NCBI GenBank assembly: GCA_016295795.1
Contig: JAEDKN010000001.1
Span: 1 to 64,000 of the forward strand
Length of the DNA stretch: 64,000 nucleotides
Source: Bacilli bacterium
GTDB taxonomy: Bacteria; Bacillota_I; Bacilli_A; RF39; UBA660
Direction of reading: 5' to 3'
The translations under genes and the position numbers were made by a program. Below are positions 53,880 to 64,000 of this stretch, one piece after another. Positions within the stretch are counted from its first letter, which is position 1. The number at the start of each line of letters is the position of its first letter. The notes under the pieces are model-generated. The model saw nothing but the letters and a program-made list of their open reading frames with translations. It ran no database searches and was not told the origin of the DNA.

Positions 53880-54341
53880 ATGAATTTTTATGAAATTAAT
53901 GAAGAAACATTAGCAATAATACCAATTGATTATGAAAAAACAAAAGTTATTGAATTAAATAACGAATACATTGTAGATAAAAAAGCTTATCAAGTTATGG
54001 ATGAAAGTTGTCAATATTATGGAAGTACATATAAAGGAAGACTTACTGCAGCAAAAAAAATACTAGAATGTGCATACAAAATACCAATATTAGTTGAAGA
54101 AACTCAAAGTATTATATTTTTTCCAACTAAATCATCTTTAGAAGAAGATTGTTGCTGGATTAATTTTAATCAAATAAAAAAAATAGAAAAAAGAAATAAT
54201 GATACGTTAGTTACTTTTAATAATAATAAAGAAATATTATTTGATATTTCTAAGTTATCTATTGAAAATCAAATATCAAGATCAACAAGATTAGGTTATC
54301 TAATTCAACAAAGATTAAAAAAACAACAAAATATAAATTAA
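53880..54341 (+). CDS. comK: ComK-like competence transcription factor
   Basis: ComK is the master activator of DNA-uptake genes in B. subtilis. The 153-residue protein matches over nearly its whole length: YEINEETLAIIP at the start (B. subtilis YEVNGATIAVLP), VMDESCQYYGSTYKGR (VDRSCRFFGSSYAGR), IIFFPTKSSLEEDCCWINF (IFLFPTLSSTRPQCGWISH) and FDISKLSIENQISRSTRLGYL. The C-terminal ~35 residues of the B. subtilis protein are absent. It stands alone between terminators, in the dnaN-recF gap where B. subtilis has yaaA. AGGGGG precedes the ATG. Confidence 0.88.
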   Translation: MNFYEINEETLAIIPIDYEKTKVIELNNEYIVDKKAYQVMDESCQYYGSTYKGRLTAAKKILECAYKIPILVEETQSIIFFPTKSSLEEDCCWINFNQIKKIEKRNNDTLVTFNNNKEILFDISKLSIENQISRSTRLGYLIQQRLKKQQNIN

Positions 54342-54362
54342 AAAGGCAAAAAGCCTTTTTTT
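54338..54362 (+). terminator. Terminator after comK
   Basis: AAAAAGGC and GCCTTTTT form a perfect stem around A5 (54340-54347, 54353-54360), then T's. The comK stop adjoins it. Confidence 0.85.
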
Positions 54363-54374
54363 AATGAAAAAATA

Positions 54375-54383
54375 TGATATAAT
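54375..54383 (+). promoter_or_regulatory. Candidate extended -10 for recF-gyrB-gyrA
   Basis: TGATATAAT right after the comK terminator. The -35 place is the T tract of the terminator, so only the extended -10 is clear. Confidence 0.5.
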
Positions 54384-54429
54384 TAATATGTATGTATAGG
54401 ACTACTAAAAGATAGATAAAGGTGAAATT

Positions 54430-54450
54430 ATGGGGTTTTTGAGGACTTAA
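54430..54450 (+). CDS. Short leader ORF before recF (MGFLRT)
   Basis: Six codons and a stop, with AAAGGTGAAATT before the ATG. It ends one base before the recF ATG, and the recF ribosome site GAGGA lies inside it. It could couple translation to recF or be a chance frame. Confidence 0.3.
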   Translation: MGFLRT

Positions 54451-54451
54451 A

Positions 54452-57491
<3,040 letters not shown>

Positions 57492-57503
57492 GAGGTTTTG
57501 ATA

Positions 57504-59918
57504 ATGGATAAGTTAGAACAAAATAATATTGTTAAAGAGGTACAGGATTCGTTTTTAGATTATTCTATGAGTGTTATTACAGCTCGTGCAATACCTGATT
57601 TGAGAGACGGTTTAAAACCTGTTCATAGAAGAATTTTGTATTCTATGTATGAGTCTGGATATACTCCTGATAAACCACATAAAAAAAGTGCAAGAATTGT
57701 CGGAGATGTAATGGGTAAATATCATCCACATGGGGATTCTTCAATATATGAAGCAATGGTGCGTATGGCCCAAGATTTTTCATATCGATATATGTTGGTA
57801 GATGGGCATGGTAACTTTGGAAATATAGATGGATATGGAGCTGCAGCTATGCGTTATACTGAATCTAGGCTTTCTAAAATTTCATTAGAGTTACTTAGAA
57901 ATATAAATAAAAATACAGTTGATTTTATACCAAATTTTGATGAATCCGAAAAGGAACCAGTTGTTTTGCCTTCTAGGTTTCCTAATATTTTAGTTAATGG
58001 AACAACAGGTATAGCAGTTGGTATGGCTACAAATATTCCTCCACATAATTTAGGTGAAGTAATTGATGGATGTATAGCATATATTGATAACCCTGCAATA
58101 GATTTAAATGAATTGATGAATTATATTAAAGGTCCAGATTTTCCTACAGGAGCCATAATTTTAGGAAATAGCGGAATTAGAAAAGCATATGAAACAGGAA
58201 GAGGGACTATTACAATTCGTAGCAGAGCTAGAATTGAAGAAAAAAATGGAAAGCAATATATTATAATAGACGAAGTTCCTTATGGTGTTAATACTTTAGA
58301 ACTAAAAAACAAAGTTGCAGAACTTGTTCATAATAAAGTTATTGAGGGAATAGCTGATTATCACTCAGATTTGAAAGATGGAATTAAAATTACTATAACA
58401 CTAAAAAAAGATGCAAATGCTCAAGTTGTTTTGAATAAACTTTATAAACATACAGCATTTCAGACAAGCTATGGTATAATTTTCTTAATGTTAGATCAAG
58501 GCGTACCTAAAACTCTGGGTCTTAAAGATATTATTTCTAAATACATTGATTTTCAGAGAGAAATTATTATTCGTAGAACTCAATTTGATTTAGAAGCGGC
58601 TGAAAAAAGAGTTCATATATTAGAAGGTTTGAAGATTGCTTTAGATCATATAGATGCTATTATCAAGCTTATAAAAGCATCGAAAGGCGACGATGATGCT
58701 AGAAGTGGATTAATTGCTCAATTTGGCCTTAGTGAAGCGCAGGCTAATGCAATATTGGAAATGAAGCTAAGACGTTTGACCGGTTTAGAAAGAGAAAAGA
58801 TTGAAAACGAATTAGCAGAATTATTAAAAATTATTGATGAATTAAGGTTAATTTTAAGTAGCGACGAAAAAATATTAGCAGTAATTAAGAAAGAATTATT
58901 GGAAATTAAAGAAAAATACGGAGATGAAAGAAGAACGAGTATAGATATGACTGCCATTGAATACATAGAGGATGAATCATTAATTCCTGTTGAAAAGATA
59001 CTTATAACACTTACTAACAAGGGATATATAAAGAGGATGTTAGTCGATTCATATCGTACTCAAAATCGTGGTGGTGTAGGAATTAAAGGAATGACTACTA
59101 ATGAAGAAGATTTTGTTGAAAAAATGATTAATATGAAAACCCATGATTATGTATTATTCTTTAGTAATAAAGGAAAAGTATATAGAATGAAAGGATACGA
59201 AATTCCGGAATTCAGCAGACAGTCTAAAGGATTGCCAATAATTAATTTGTTACCTTTGGAAAAAGAAGAAAAAATAACTTCTATGGTAATGATCGAATCC
59301 GAGGAAAAAACGAACAAATATTTGATGTTTTTTACTAAATCTGGTCTAACAAAGCGTACTAAAATAGAAGAATTTGAAAATATTAGAAATAATGGAAAGA
59401 AAGCAATAGTATTAAAAGAAGACGACGAATTGATTGCTGTTAGAAAAACAAATGGTTCTAATGAAATTTTAATTGGAGCTAGTAATGGTAGAATGGCAAG
59501 ATTTAACGAAACCGAAATTAGAATAATGGGAAGAAGCAGTAGTGGTGTTAGAGGTATTAGTTTTGTTGATGCTTATGTTGTTGGTGCGGAAGTAATTGAT
59601 TCTGATAGTGATGTTCTTGTGGTTACTGAAAAAGGATATGGTAAAAAAACAAAAGCAGATCAATATAGATTAACACATAGAGGAAGTAAAGGAGTTAAAG
59701 CTTTAAATGTAACAGATAAAAATGGAATGTTAATTTCATTAAGGACAGTTACAGAAAATGAAGATGTTTTGGTTATTACTAATAGTGGAATTATTATAAG
59801 AATAGATACAGAGCAAATTTCAACAATGAGTAGAAACACTCAAGGAGTGAAATTAATTAATTTAAAAGAAAATCAAAAAGTTTCAACAATTGCACTTGTA
59901 GAAAAAGAAGAAAAATAG
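57504..59918 (+). CDS. gyrA: DNA gyrase subunit A
   Basis: The 804-residue protein has the catalytic Tyr in AAAMRYTE and a quinolone region [20 protein letters not shown] with the Ser-type residue at the 83-equivalent position. Six C-terminal beta-pinwheel blades follow, with a GyrA-box-like NRGGVGIKG (parC-type enzymes lack it). The ATG at 57504 follows AGGAGG by eight bases. Confidence 0.97.
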   Translation: MDKLEQNNIVKEVQDSFLDYSMSVITARAIPDLRDGLKPVHRRILYSMYESGYTPDKPHKKSARIVGDVMGKYHPHGDSSIYEAMVRMAQDFSYRYMLVDGHGNFGNIDGYGAAAMRYTESRLSKISLELLRNINKNTVDFIPNFDESEKEPVVLPSRFPNILVNGTTGIAVGMATNIPPHNLGEVIDGCIAYIDNPAIDLNELMNYIKGPDFPTGAIILGNSGIRKAYETGRGTITIRSRARIEEKNGKQYIIIDEVPYGVNTLELKNKVAELVHNKVIEGIADYHSDLKDGIKITITLKKDANAQVVLNKLYKHTAFQTSYGIIFLMLDQGVPKTLGLKDIISKYIDFQREIIIRRTQFDLEAAEKRVHILEGLKIALDHIDAIIKLIKASKGDDDARSGLIAQFGLSEAQANAILEMKLRRLTGLEREKIENELAELLKIIDELRLILSSDEKILAVIKKELLEIKEKYGDERRTSIDMTAIEYIEDESLIPVEKILITLTNKGYIKRMLVDSYRTQNRGGVGIKGMTTNEEDFVEKMINMKTHDYVLFFSNKGKVYRMKGYEIPEFSRQSKGLPIINLLPLEKEEKITSMVMIESEEKTNKYLMFFTKSGLTKRTKIEEFENIRNNGKKAIVLKEDDELIAVRKTNGSNEILIGASNGRMARFNETEIRIMGRSSSGVRGISFVDAYVVGAEVIDSDSDVLVVTEKGYGKKTKADQYRLTHRGSKGVKALNVTDKNGMLISLRTVTENEDVLVITNSGIIIRIDTEQISTMSRNTQGVKLINLKENQKVSTIALVEKEEK

Positions 59919-59948
59919 TAAAAAAATAATTTTATTAAATACAAAATT

Positions 59949-59962
59949 ATTTCCCGGGAAAT
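59949..59962. promoter_or_regulatory. Noc-binding site 1 after gyrA
   Basis: ATTTCCCGGGAAAT, perfect NBS palindrome, 30 bases after the gyrA stop. Confidence 0.88.
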
Positions 59963-59977
59963 AAATTATATAAAAAT

Positions 59978-59991
59978 ATTTCCCGGGAAAT
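59978..59991. promoter_or_regulatory. Noc-binding site 2 after gyrA
   Basis: ATTTCCCGGGAAAT again, 29 bases centre-to-centre from the first, in a 28-base palindrome (59971-59998) that runs up to the parS. Confidence 0.88.
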
Positions 59992-59998
59992 ATTTTTA

Positions 59999-60014
59999 TG
60001 TTTCACGTGAAACA
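59999..60014. promoter_or_regulatory. parS site next to the Noc boxes
   Basis: TGTTTCACGTGAAACA matches the B. subtilis parS consensus at all 16 bases. It is the loading site for ParB, about 9 kb from oriC. Confidence 0.93.
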
Positions 60015-60041
60015 TGTTTTTTTGAAATATAAAATAAAGTC

Positions 60042-60073
60042 TTGCAAAAATATAAAAAATAATATAATATAAT
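60042..60073 (+). promoter_or_regulatory. Promoter of the SRP RNA gene
   Basis: TTGCAA (60042-60047) with overlapping -10 choices TAATAT (17-base spacer) and TATAAT (60063 or 60068). The RNA 5' end predicted near 60078 fits. Confidence 0.6.
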
Positions 60074-60077
60074 TATC

Positions 60078-60150
60078 GATGCAACAATCATGGTGGAACC
60101 AGGTCAGAATCGGAAGATAGCAGCCTTAACACTTAATGATTGTGTGCATC
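60078..60150 (+). ncRNA. ffs: Small bacterial SRP RNA (4.5S type)
   Basis: The core ACCAGGTCAG...CGGAAGATAGCAGCC is the SRP domain IV with its GGAA tetraloop and symmetric and asymmetric loops. Ends GATGC and GCATC and inner ACAATCAT/ATGATTGT pair to a single long hairpin of 73 nt. Long SRP RNAs with an Alu part, as in B. subtilis, are not supported. It lies before tadA-dnaX, as scr lies next to these genes in B. subtilis. Confidence 0.93.
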
Positions 60151-60171
60151 ATTTATTATGGAGTGATGAAT

Positions 60172-60615
60172 ATGGATGATCGCTTTATGAAAATAGCTTT
60201 ATTAGAGGCCAATAAAGCGTATAACAACTCTGATGTACCAGTGGGAGCCATTATTGTATATAAAAATAAAATTATAGCAAAGGGATATAATAAAAAAGAA
60301 AAAAATCAAAATGTTTTGAAACATGCAGAATTGATAGCAATAGATAAAGCTTGTAAAAAAATGAAAAGTTGGCGTTTGAACGAATGCGTTATTTATACCA
60401 CATTATTTCCTTGTCCAATGTGTGCGGCAGCAATTCAACAAGCAAGAATATCAAAATTGGTTTATTTAGATAATTCTAATAATAAATTTATTACTCATAT
60501 ATCCAGTAATATATTACATAACAAAAAAAATAATCATCAAGTGAGAATAGAAAAAATTAATATACATTCTGATTTGATTAGGACTTTTTTTAACGAGCTA
60601 AGAGTTAATAAATAA
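60172..60615 (+). CDS. tadA: tRNA-specific adenosine deaminase TadA
   Basis: TadA makes inosine at A34 of tRNA(Arg). The 147-residue protein has HAELIAID (His zinc ligand, Glu catalytic) and PCPMCAAAI (two Cys ligands). The ATG at 60172 is eight bases after GGAG; upstream in-frame starts overlap the SRP RNA or the ribosome site. The stop is inside the second parS palindrome. Confidence 0.95.
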   Translation: MDDRFMKIALLEANKAYNNSDVPVGAIIVYKNKIIAKGYNKKEKNQNVLKHAELIAIDKACKKMKSWRLNECVIYTTLFPCPMCAAAIQQARISKLVYLDNSNNKFITHISSNILHNKKNNHQVRIEKINIHSDLIRTFFNELRVNK

Positions 60616-60631
60616 TGTTTCACGTGAAACA
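60616..60631. promoter_or_regulatory. parS site at the tadA end
   Basis: TGTTTCACGTGAAACA, 16/16 to consensus, within a perfect 34-base palindrome (60607-60640). Followed by T-rich sequence, so its RNA hairpin could also end the tadA transcript. Confidence 0.93.
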
Positions 60632-60724
60632 TTATTTATTTTTTTCTTAAAATTCAATTTCTTGATATGAAATGAAAATAAAAAGTGATATAATATATGT
60701 ATCTTTGTTGAAAGGAGGAAAAAA

Positions 60725-62269
60725 ATGCTTTATCAGAGCTTATATAGAAAATATAGACCTTCAAGATTCGATGAAGTGTATGGACAAAATGTTGCTAAAA
60801 AAATACTTGTTAATTCTATAATCAATAATCGAATTTCACATGCATACTTATTTTTCGGACCTAGAGGAACGGGAAAAACATCAATAGCAAAAATGTTTTC
60901 TCGAATTATTAATTGTTTAGATATAAAAGATGGAGAATGCTGTGAAAAATGTGAAAATTGTATTAATAGCAAAGATAAAAATTGCATTGATATTATAGAA
61001 ATTGATGCTGCTTCTAATAATGGTGTAGATGAAATAAGAGAACTAAAAAACAAAATAAACTTAGTTCCTAACAATTTAAAATATAAAGTTTACATTATAG
61101 ATGAGGTACATATGCTTTCAACCGGAGCATTTAACGCTTTATTAAAAACGCTTGAAGAGCCACCAGAACATGTTGTTTTTATACTCGCAACAACTGAAAT
61201 ATATAAAGTTCCTTCTACAATAATTTCTAGATGTCAAACAATTGAATTTAAAAAAATAGACAATAATAGTATATTTGAAAGACTTAATGAAATTTCAAAA
61301 AAAGAAAATATTAACATATCCGAGGAAGCTATAAGAGAAATAGCTAGAAATTCAAATGGTGGAATGAGGGACGCTATAGGAATATTAGATAAGGTTTTTT
61401 CTTATGCTAATGATGATGTAAAAATAGATGATGTTAAATCTGTATTAGGACTTATAACTGAAAATGAAATCAATCAATTTGTTTCGTCTTTACTAGAAGG
61501 AGATTTTACTTTTTTACTAAAAAAAATTGATGAATATTCTGATTCTGGAAAAGATCTTTTTAAGATACTTAATGATATTATTTTTAAAATAAAAAATATG
61601 ATAGTTTTAGAAGAAAAGTACGAATTGATAGAAATTTTAAATAAAATTAATGAATATCATGTAAAAATGAAATTTTCTCATAATCCTGAAATTATATTTC
61701 AAATGTTGATATTAGATTTGACTGCAACAGGTTGTAAAACAAATGTTCGAAAAAATATTTCCCGGGAAATATTTTCTGAAAATGAAAAGAATAAAACGGC
61801 AAATACTATATCTACTTATATTATATATGCGAGAAAAAATAATTCTTTTGCTAACGCTGATAAAAATCTTTTAAATGAGATAAAGCAAAAGTGGAAAAAT
61901 TTAAATAAGTATATATTTGATAAAAATATTGGGGCATTTATATGTGATTTGGAGGATAGTGTACCTGTTGTTTGCAGTAAAAACAACTTGATGATTTGCA
62001 CAGAATATTCCTCATCTTCGAACAAAATAAATGAAAGTCTTGAAATTTATGAAGATATTCTTCTAACAAAATTTGAAATTGATCAAAAATTAATTGCTGT
62101 TGATAAGAAGGAATGGGGTGAGTTGAAGGCAGAATATTTAAGAAAACTGAAAAACAATGAAAAATACGAATATATTCTTGAAAATGATTCCCAAGCGGAA
62201 AAAAATACACAAGAAAATGATATAATAGATCGAGCCAAAGATTTGTTTGGCGAATTAATAATTAATTGA
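60725..62269 (+). CDS. dnaX: DNA polymerase III tau/gamma subunit
   Basis: The 514-residue clamp-loader ATPase has Walker A GPRGTGKT (45-52), a four-Cys zinc module (CCEKCENC ... C87) and DEVHMLS. The sensor SRCQTIEF and C-terminal tau region follow. A perfect Noc box lies in the coding sequence (encoding about NISREIF, residues ~345). No obvious frameshift heptamer was noted. GAAAGGAGGAAAAAA precedes the ATG. Confidence 0.97.
   Translation: MLYQSLYRKYRPSRFDEVYGQNVAKKILVNSIINNRISHAYLFFGPRGTGKTSIAKMFSRIINCLDIKDGECCEKCENCINSKDKNCIDIIEIDAASNNGVDEIRELKNKINLVPNNLKYKVYIIDEVHMLSTGAFNALLKTLEEPPEHVVFILATTEIYKVPSTIISRCQTIEFKKIDNNSIFERLNEISKKENINISEEAIREIARNSNGGMRDAIGILDKVFSYANDDVKIDDVKSVLGLITENEINQFVSSLLEGDFTFLLKKIDEYSDSGKDLFKILNDIIFKIKNMIVLEEKYELIEILNKINEYHVKMKFSHNPEIIFQMLILDLTATGCKTNVRKNISREIFSENEKNKTANTISTYIIYARKNNSFANADKNLLNEIKQKWKNLNKYIFDKNIGAFICDLEDSVPVVCSKNNLMICTEYSSSSNKINESLEIYEDILLTKFEIDQKLIAVDKKEWGELKAEYLRKLKNNEKYEYILENDSQAEKNTQENDIIDRAKDLFGELIIN
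61757..61770. promoter_or_regulatory. Noc-binding site inside dnaX
   Basis: ATTTCCCGGGAAAT in a 24-base palindrome (61752-61775) within the dnaX reading frame. Confidence 0.85.
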
Positions 62270-62282
62270 GGAGAGATAATAT

Positions 62283-62576
62283 ATGAATATGCAAGCTATA
62301 ATGAAACAAGCACAAACTTTACAAAAGGAAATGATGAAAACCAAAGAAGAAATAGACAATACTGAATTTGTTGGAAATAATTCTTTTGTAACTGTTGTTA
62401 CAAATGGGAAAAAGGAAATAAAGAAAATTAAAATTGAAACAGAAAAATTAGAAAAAGAAGATATAGAAATATTAGAAGATATGATTATGGTTGCTGTTAA
62501 TAATGCATTTAAAAGTGTTGATAAACTTACTGAGGAAAAAATGGGAAAATATGCAAATATCCCTGGACTTTTTTAA
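62283..62576 (+). CDS. ybaB: YbaB/EbfC nucleoid-associated protein
   Basis: The 97-residue protein binds DNA as a dimer. MNMQAIMKQAQTLQKEMM is the family N-terminal helix, and EKMGKYANIPGLF its C-terminus. GAGGAGAGAT precedes the ATG. The dnaX-ybaB-recR order is universal in Bacilli. Confidence 0.95.
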   Translation: MNMQAIMKQAQTLQKEMMKTKEEIDNTEFVGNNSFVTVVTNGKKEIKKIKIETEKLEKEDIEILEDMIMVAVNNAFKSVDKLTEEKMGKYANIPGLF

Positions 62577-63172
62577 TGTATCCAAAAAGTATTAAAAATT
62601 TGATTGAAAGTTTTAAAATGCTTCCTGGAATAGGTGAAAAAACAGCTGAGAGGATGGCGTTTTTTATACTAGATTTTGATGAAGAAAATGTAGAATTCTT
62701 TTCAGAAAGTTTATTGAATGCAAAAAATAATATCCGTAAATGCAGTATTTGTAATAATTTTACTGATAATGATATATGTGATATTTGTGCTGATAAAACA
62801 CGTAATAATGAAATTTTATGTATTGTAGAAGATCCTAAAAATATATATATGTTTGAAAAAAATGGTGTTTTTAATGGATATTATCATGTCATTGAAAATT
62901 TGATCTCGCCATTGGATGGTATAAATCCTGAGGATATTGGTTTAGAAAAATTATTAAAAAGGATTAAAGAAAACAACTTTAAAGAGATAATAATTGCTGT
63001 TAAGCCGAGCATTGAAGGGGAAACTACTAGTTTATATATAAAGCGAGTTTTGGAGGGGTTAAATATTAAAATTACTCGTATTGCTAGTGGAATACCAATT
63101 GGAGCAGATATGGAATATATTGATGCATTGACTTTAGAGAGGGCTATTCTAGATAGAAAAGAATTAGAATAG
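62576..63172 (+). CDS. recR: Recombination mediator RecR
   Basis: The 198-residue protein has a helix-hairpin-helix (FKMLPGIGEKTAERMAFF), a four-Cys zinc finger (CSICNNFTDNDICDIC), and a Toprim domain beginning CIVEDPKN. Its ATG overlaps the ybaB stop by one base (TAATG) and it has no good own ribosome site, so translation is coupled. Confidence 0.97.
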   Translation: MYPKSIKNLIESFKMLPGIGEKTAERMAFFILDFDEENVEFFSESLLNAKNNIRKCSICNNFTDNDICDICADKTRNNEILCIVEDPKNIYMFEKNGVFNGYYHVIENLISPLDGINPEDIGLEKLLKRIKENNFKEIIIAVKPSIEGETTSLYIKRVLEGLNIKITRIASGIPIGADMEYIDALTLERAILDRKELE

Positions 63173-63209
63173 AATAGTTTTTTCTTCATAAAATTAAACA
63201 GGTGATTTT

Positions 63210-63389
63210 ATGTTAAAACTAATTAAAAAAATTTTATTTGCAGTGTTTTTATTATATAGTTTCAATTTGATATCAGTTAATTTTAATATAATAATTCCGA
63301 TTAATTTTATAACTGTTTTATTAGTTGCTTTACTTGATTTGCCTGGAATGATAACATTATTAATATCTATGATAACTATATTTAGTTGA
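63210..63389 (+). CDS. bofA: BofA-like inhibitor of pro-sigma-K processing
   Basis: The 59-residue protein has two hydrophobic segments (about 7-22 and 33-58) and the BofA C-terminal pattern: an N near the start of the second segment (PINFITVLLVALLDLPGMI) where BofA proteins have 'iNpfTa...GiPG'. B. subtilis bofA also follows recR. BofA holds the SpoIVFB protease inactive until the forespore signals. It has AGGTGATTTT before the ATG. Confidence 0.82.
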   Translation: MLKLIKKILFAVFLLYSFNLISVNFNIIIPINFITVLLVALLDLPGMITLLISMITIFS

Positions 63390-63403
63390 TAAGGGTGAAA
63401 TTT

Positions 63404-64000
63404 ATGAATGATGAATTTAATAAATTATTAAATAGTATTTCTAAAACTAACAAGATTGGACATGCCTTCTTATTTGAGGTTGATGATGATTATTCGACAG
63501 ATAAATCTATTTATTTTATAAAAAAAATATTAGAGAAAGATATTGATGACAGAAATAAATTAGAAGATATTTATAGAAGAATTGACAATAATATTTTTGA
63601 GGATTTAAAAATAATTAGATCGTTAGATAATACAATAAAGAAAGAACAGATAATTGAATTAAAATCAGAATTTAAAAATAAGTCTTTAAATTCTATAAAA
63701 AGATTTTACATAATAGAGTATGCAGAATATTTAAATCCTGCAGCTGCAAATTCTCTTCTAAAATTTTTGGAAGAACCTGATGATGAGATTATTGCTATAT
63801 TGGTTACTAAAAACATATATAGTGTTTTAGAGACAATAATTTCTCGTTGCCAAACTGTTAATTTAAATAGATATGTAACTCGTGTGGATGATGATAGCTT
63901 TTCTGAAGCTTTAAAATATATAAAAATTTATGAAAATAATGGTAATAGGGCCGTTGCTTATTTATCAGAATTATATAATTTAAAAATAGAAGATATAAAA
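63404..64000 (+). CDS. holB: DNA polymerase III delta-prime subunit (3' end cut by window)
   Basis: 199 residues are visible. They include IIEYAEYLNPAAANSLLKFL and EEP, then ISRCQTV, the clamp-loader sensor region. The P-loop place after KIGHAFLFE is VDDDYSTDKS, without a GKT, as expected for the non-ATPase delta-prime. AAGGGTGAAATTT precedes the ATG. The right edge of the window cuts the gene. Confidence 0.93.
   Translation, partial: MNDEFNKLLNSISKTNKIGHAFLFEVDDDYSTDKSIYFIKKILEKDIDDRNKLEDIYRRIDNNIFEDLKIIRSLDNTIKKEQIIELKSEFKNKSLNSIKRFYIIEYAEYLNPAAANSLLKFLEEPDDEIIAILVTKNIYSVLETIISRCQTVNLNRYVTRVDDDSFSEALKYIKIYENNGNRAVAYLSELYNLKIEDIK

Noticed and set aside
58718..59663. Minus-strand frames opposite gyrA
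   Set aside because: Antisense to gyrA with low-complexity composition and no start signal.
60063..60171. Long Bacillus-type SRP RNA with Alu domain
   Set aside because: The pairing ends GATGC/GCATC close a 73-nt hairpin; there is no room or pairing for an Alu part before tadA.

Overview
This window is the origin-proximal part of a low-GC (roughly 30% G+C by eye) Firmicutes/Bacilli-type chromosome. TGA is used as a stop and Trp is TGG, which argues against a Mollicute code. Genes of the endospore programme (spoIIID, spoIIQ, spoIIR, bofA, gerQ, yabG, yabP, yabQ, spoVG) point to a spore-forming lineage or a descendant of one. Gene order is strikingly close to Bacillus subtilis around oriC, but with several trimmed genes. 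I cannot name a genus from the sequence alone; an uncultured gut-type Bacilli/Erysipelotrichia relative would fit.

Layout. 1-3.3 kb: secA (cut by the left edge), hpf and a cold-shock gene. 3.6-6.4 kb: an agr-type peptide quorum-sensing locus split into two convergent units (agrB-agrD on plus, agrA-agrC on minus). 6.4-17.6 kb: cell-envelope, sporulation and translation genes in a B. subtilis-like order (tagO, mbl, spoIIID, spoIIQ, ywzB-like, rpiB, rpmE, a GDSL hydrolase, murA, fba, mntP, spoIIR, prmC, prfA, rpoE, ywiB-like). 17.7-23.8 kb: a class A PBP, pduL, gerQ, a LemA-like protein, ung, an alanine/glycine symporter and an XRE regulator. 23.8-29.3 kb: rlmH, walJ, a LysM-G5-M23 protein, dnaB helicase, rplI and a minimal gdpP. 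29.4-37.5 kb: yabQ/yabP, spoVG, veg, yabG, rsmA, a 3D-domain protein, tatD, ftsH, tilS and divIC. 37.5-50.8 kb: rpsR-ssb-rpsF, ychF, an AbgT transporter, DUF951, parB-parA (spo0J-soj), noc, rsmG-mnmG-mnmE and jag-yidC-rnpA-rpmH.

The origin lies at about 50.8-51.1 kb, between rpmH (minus) and dnaA (plus). Nearly all genes left of it are on minus and all to the right are on plus, so they are co-directional with replication; exceptions are agrBD, the PBP, gerQ and the lemA-like gene. Right of oriC: dnaA, dnaN, a comK homologue, recF, gyrB, gyrA, small SRP RNA, tadA, dnaX, ybaB, recR, bofA and holB (cut by the right edge).

The genes and sites form connected systems. ParA/ParB have two perfect parS sites, and a Noc paralogue has at least four perfect Noc-box palindromes, two of them next to a parS; one Noc box lies inside dnaX. 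The agr module makes and senses a predicted cyclic peptide ending before a DEP motif. ComK sits in the replication-initiation cluster, where B. subtilis has yaaA. Rho-independent terminators repeatedly contain the stop codon of the gene they end. No rRNA, tRNA, CRISPR array, transposase or prophage gene was seen.
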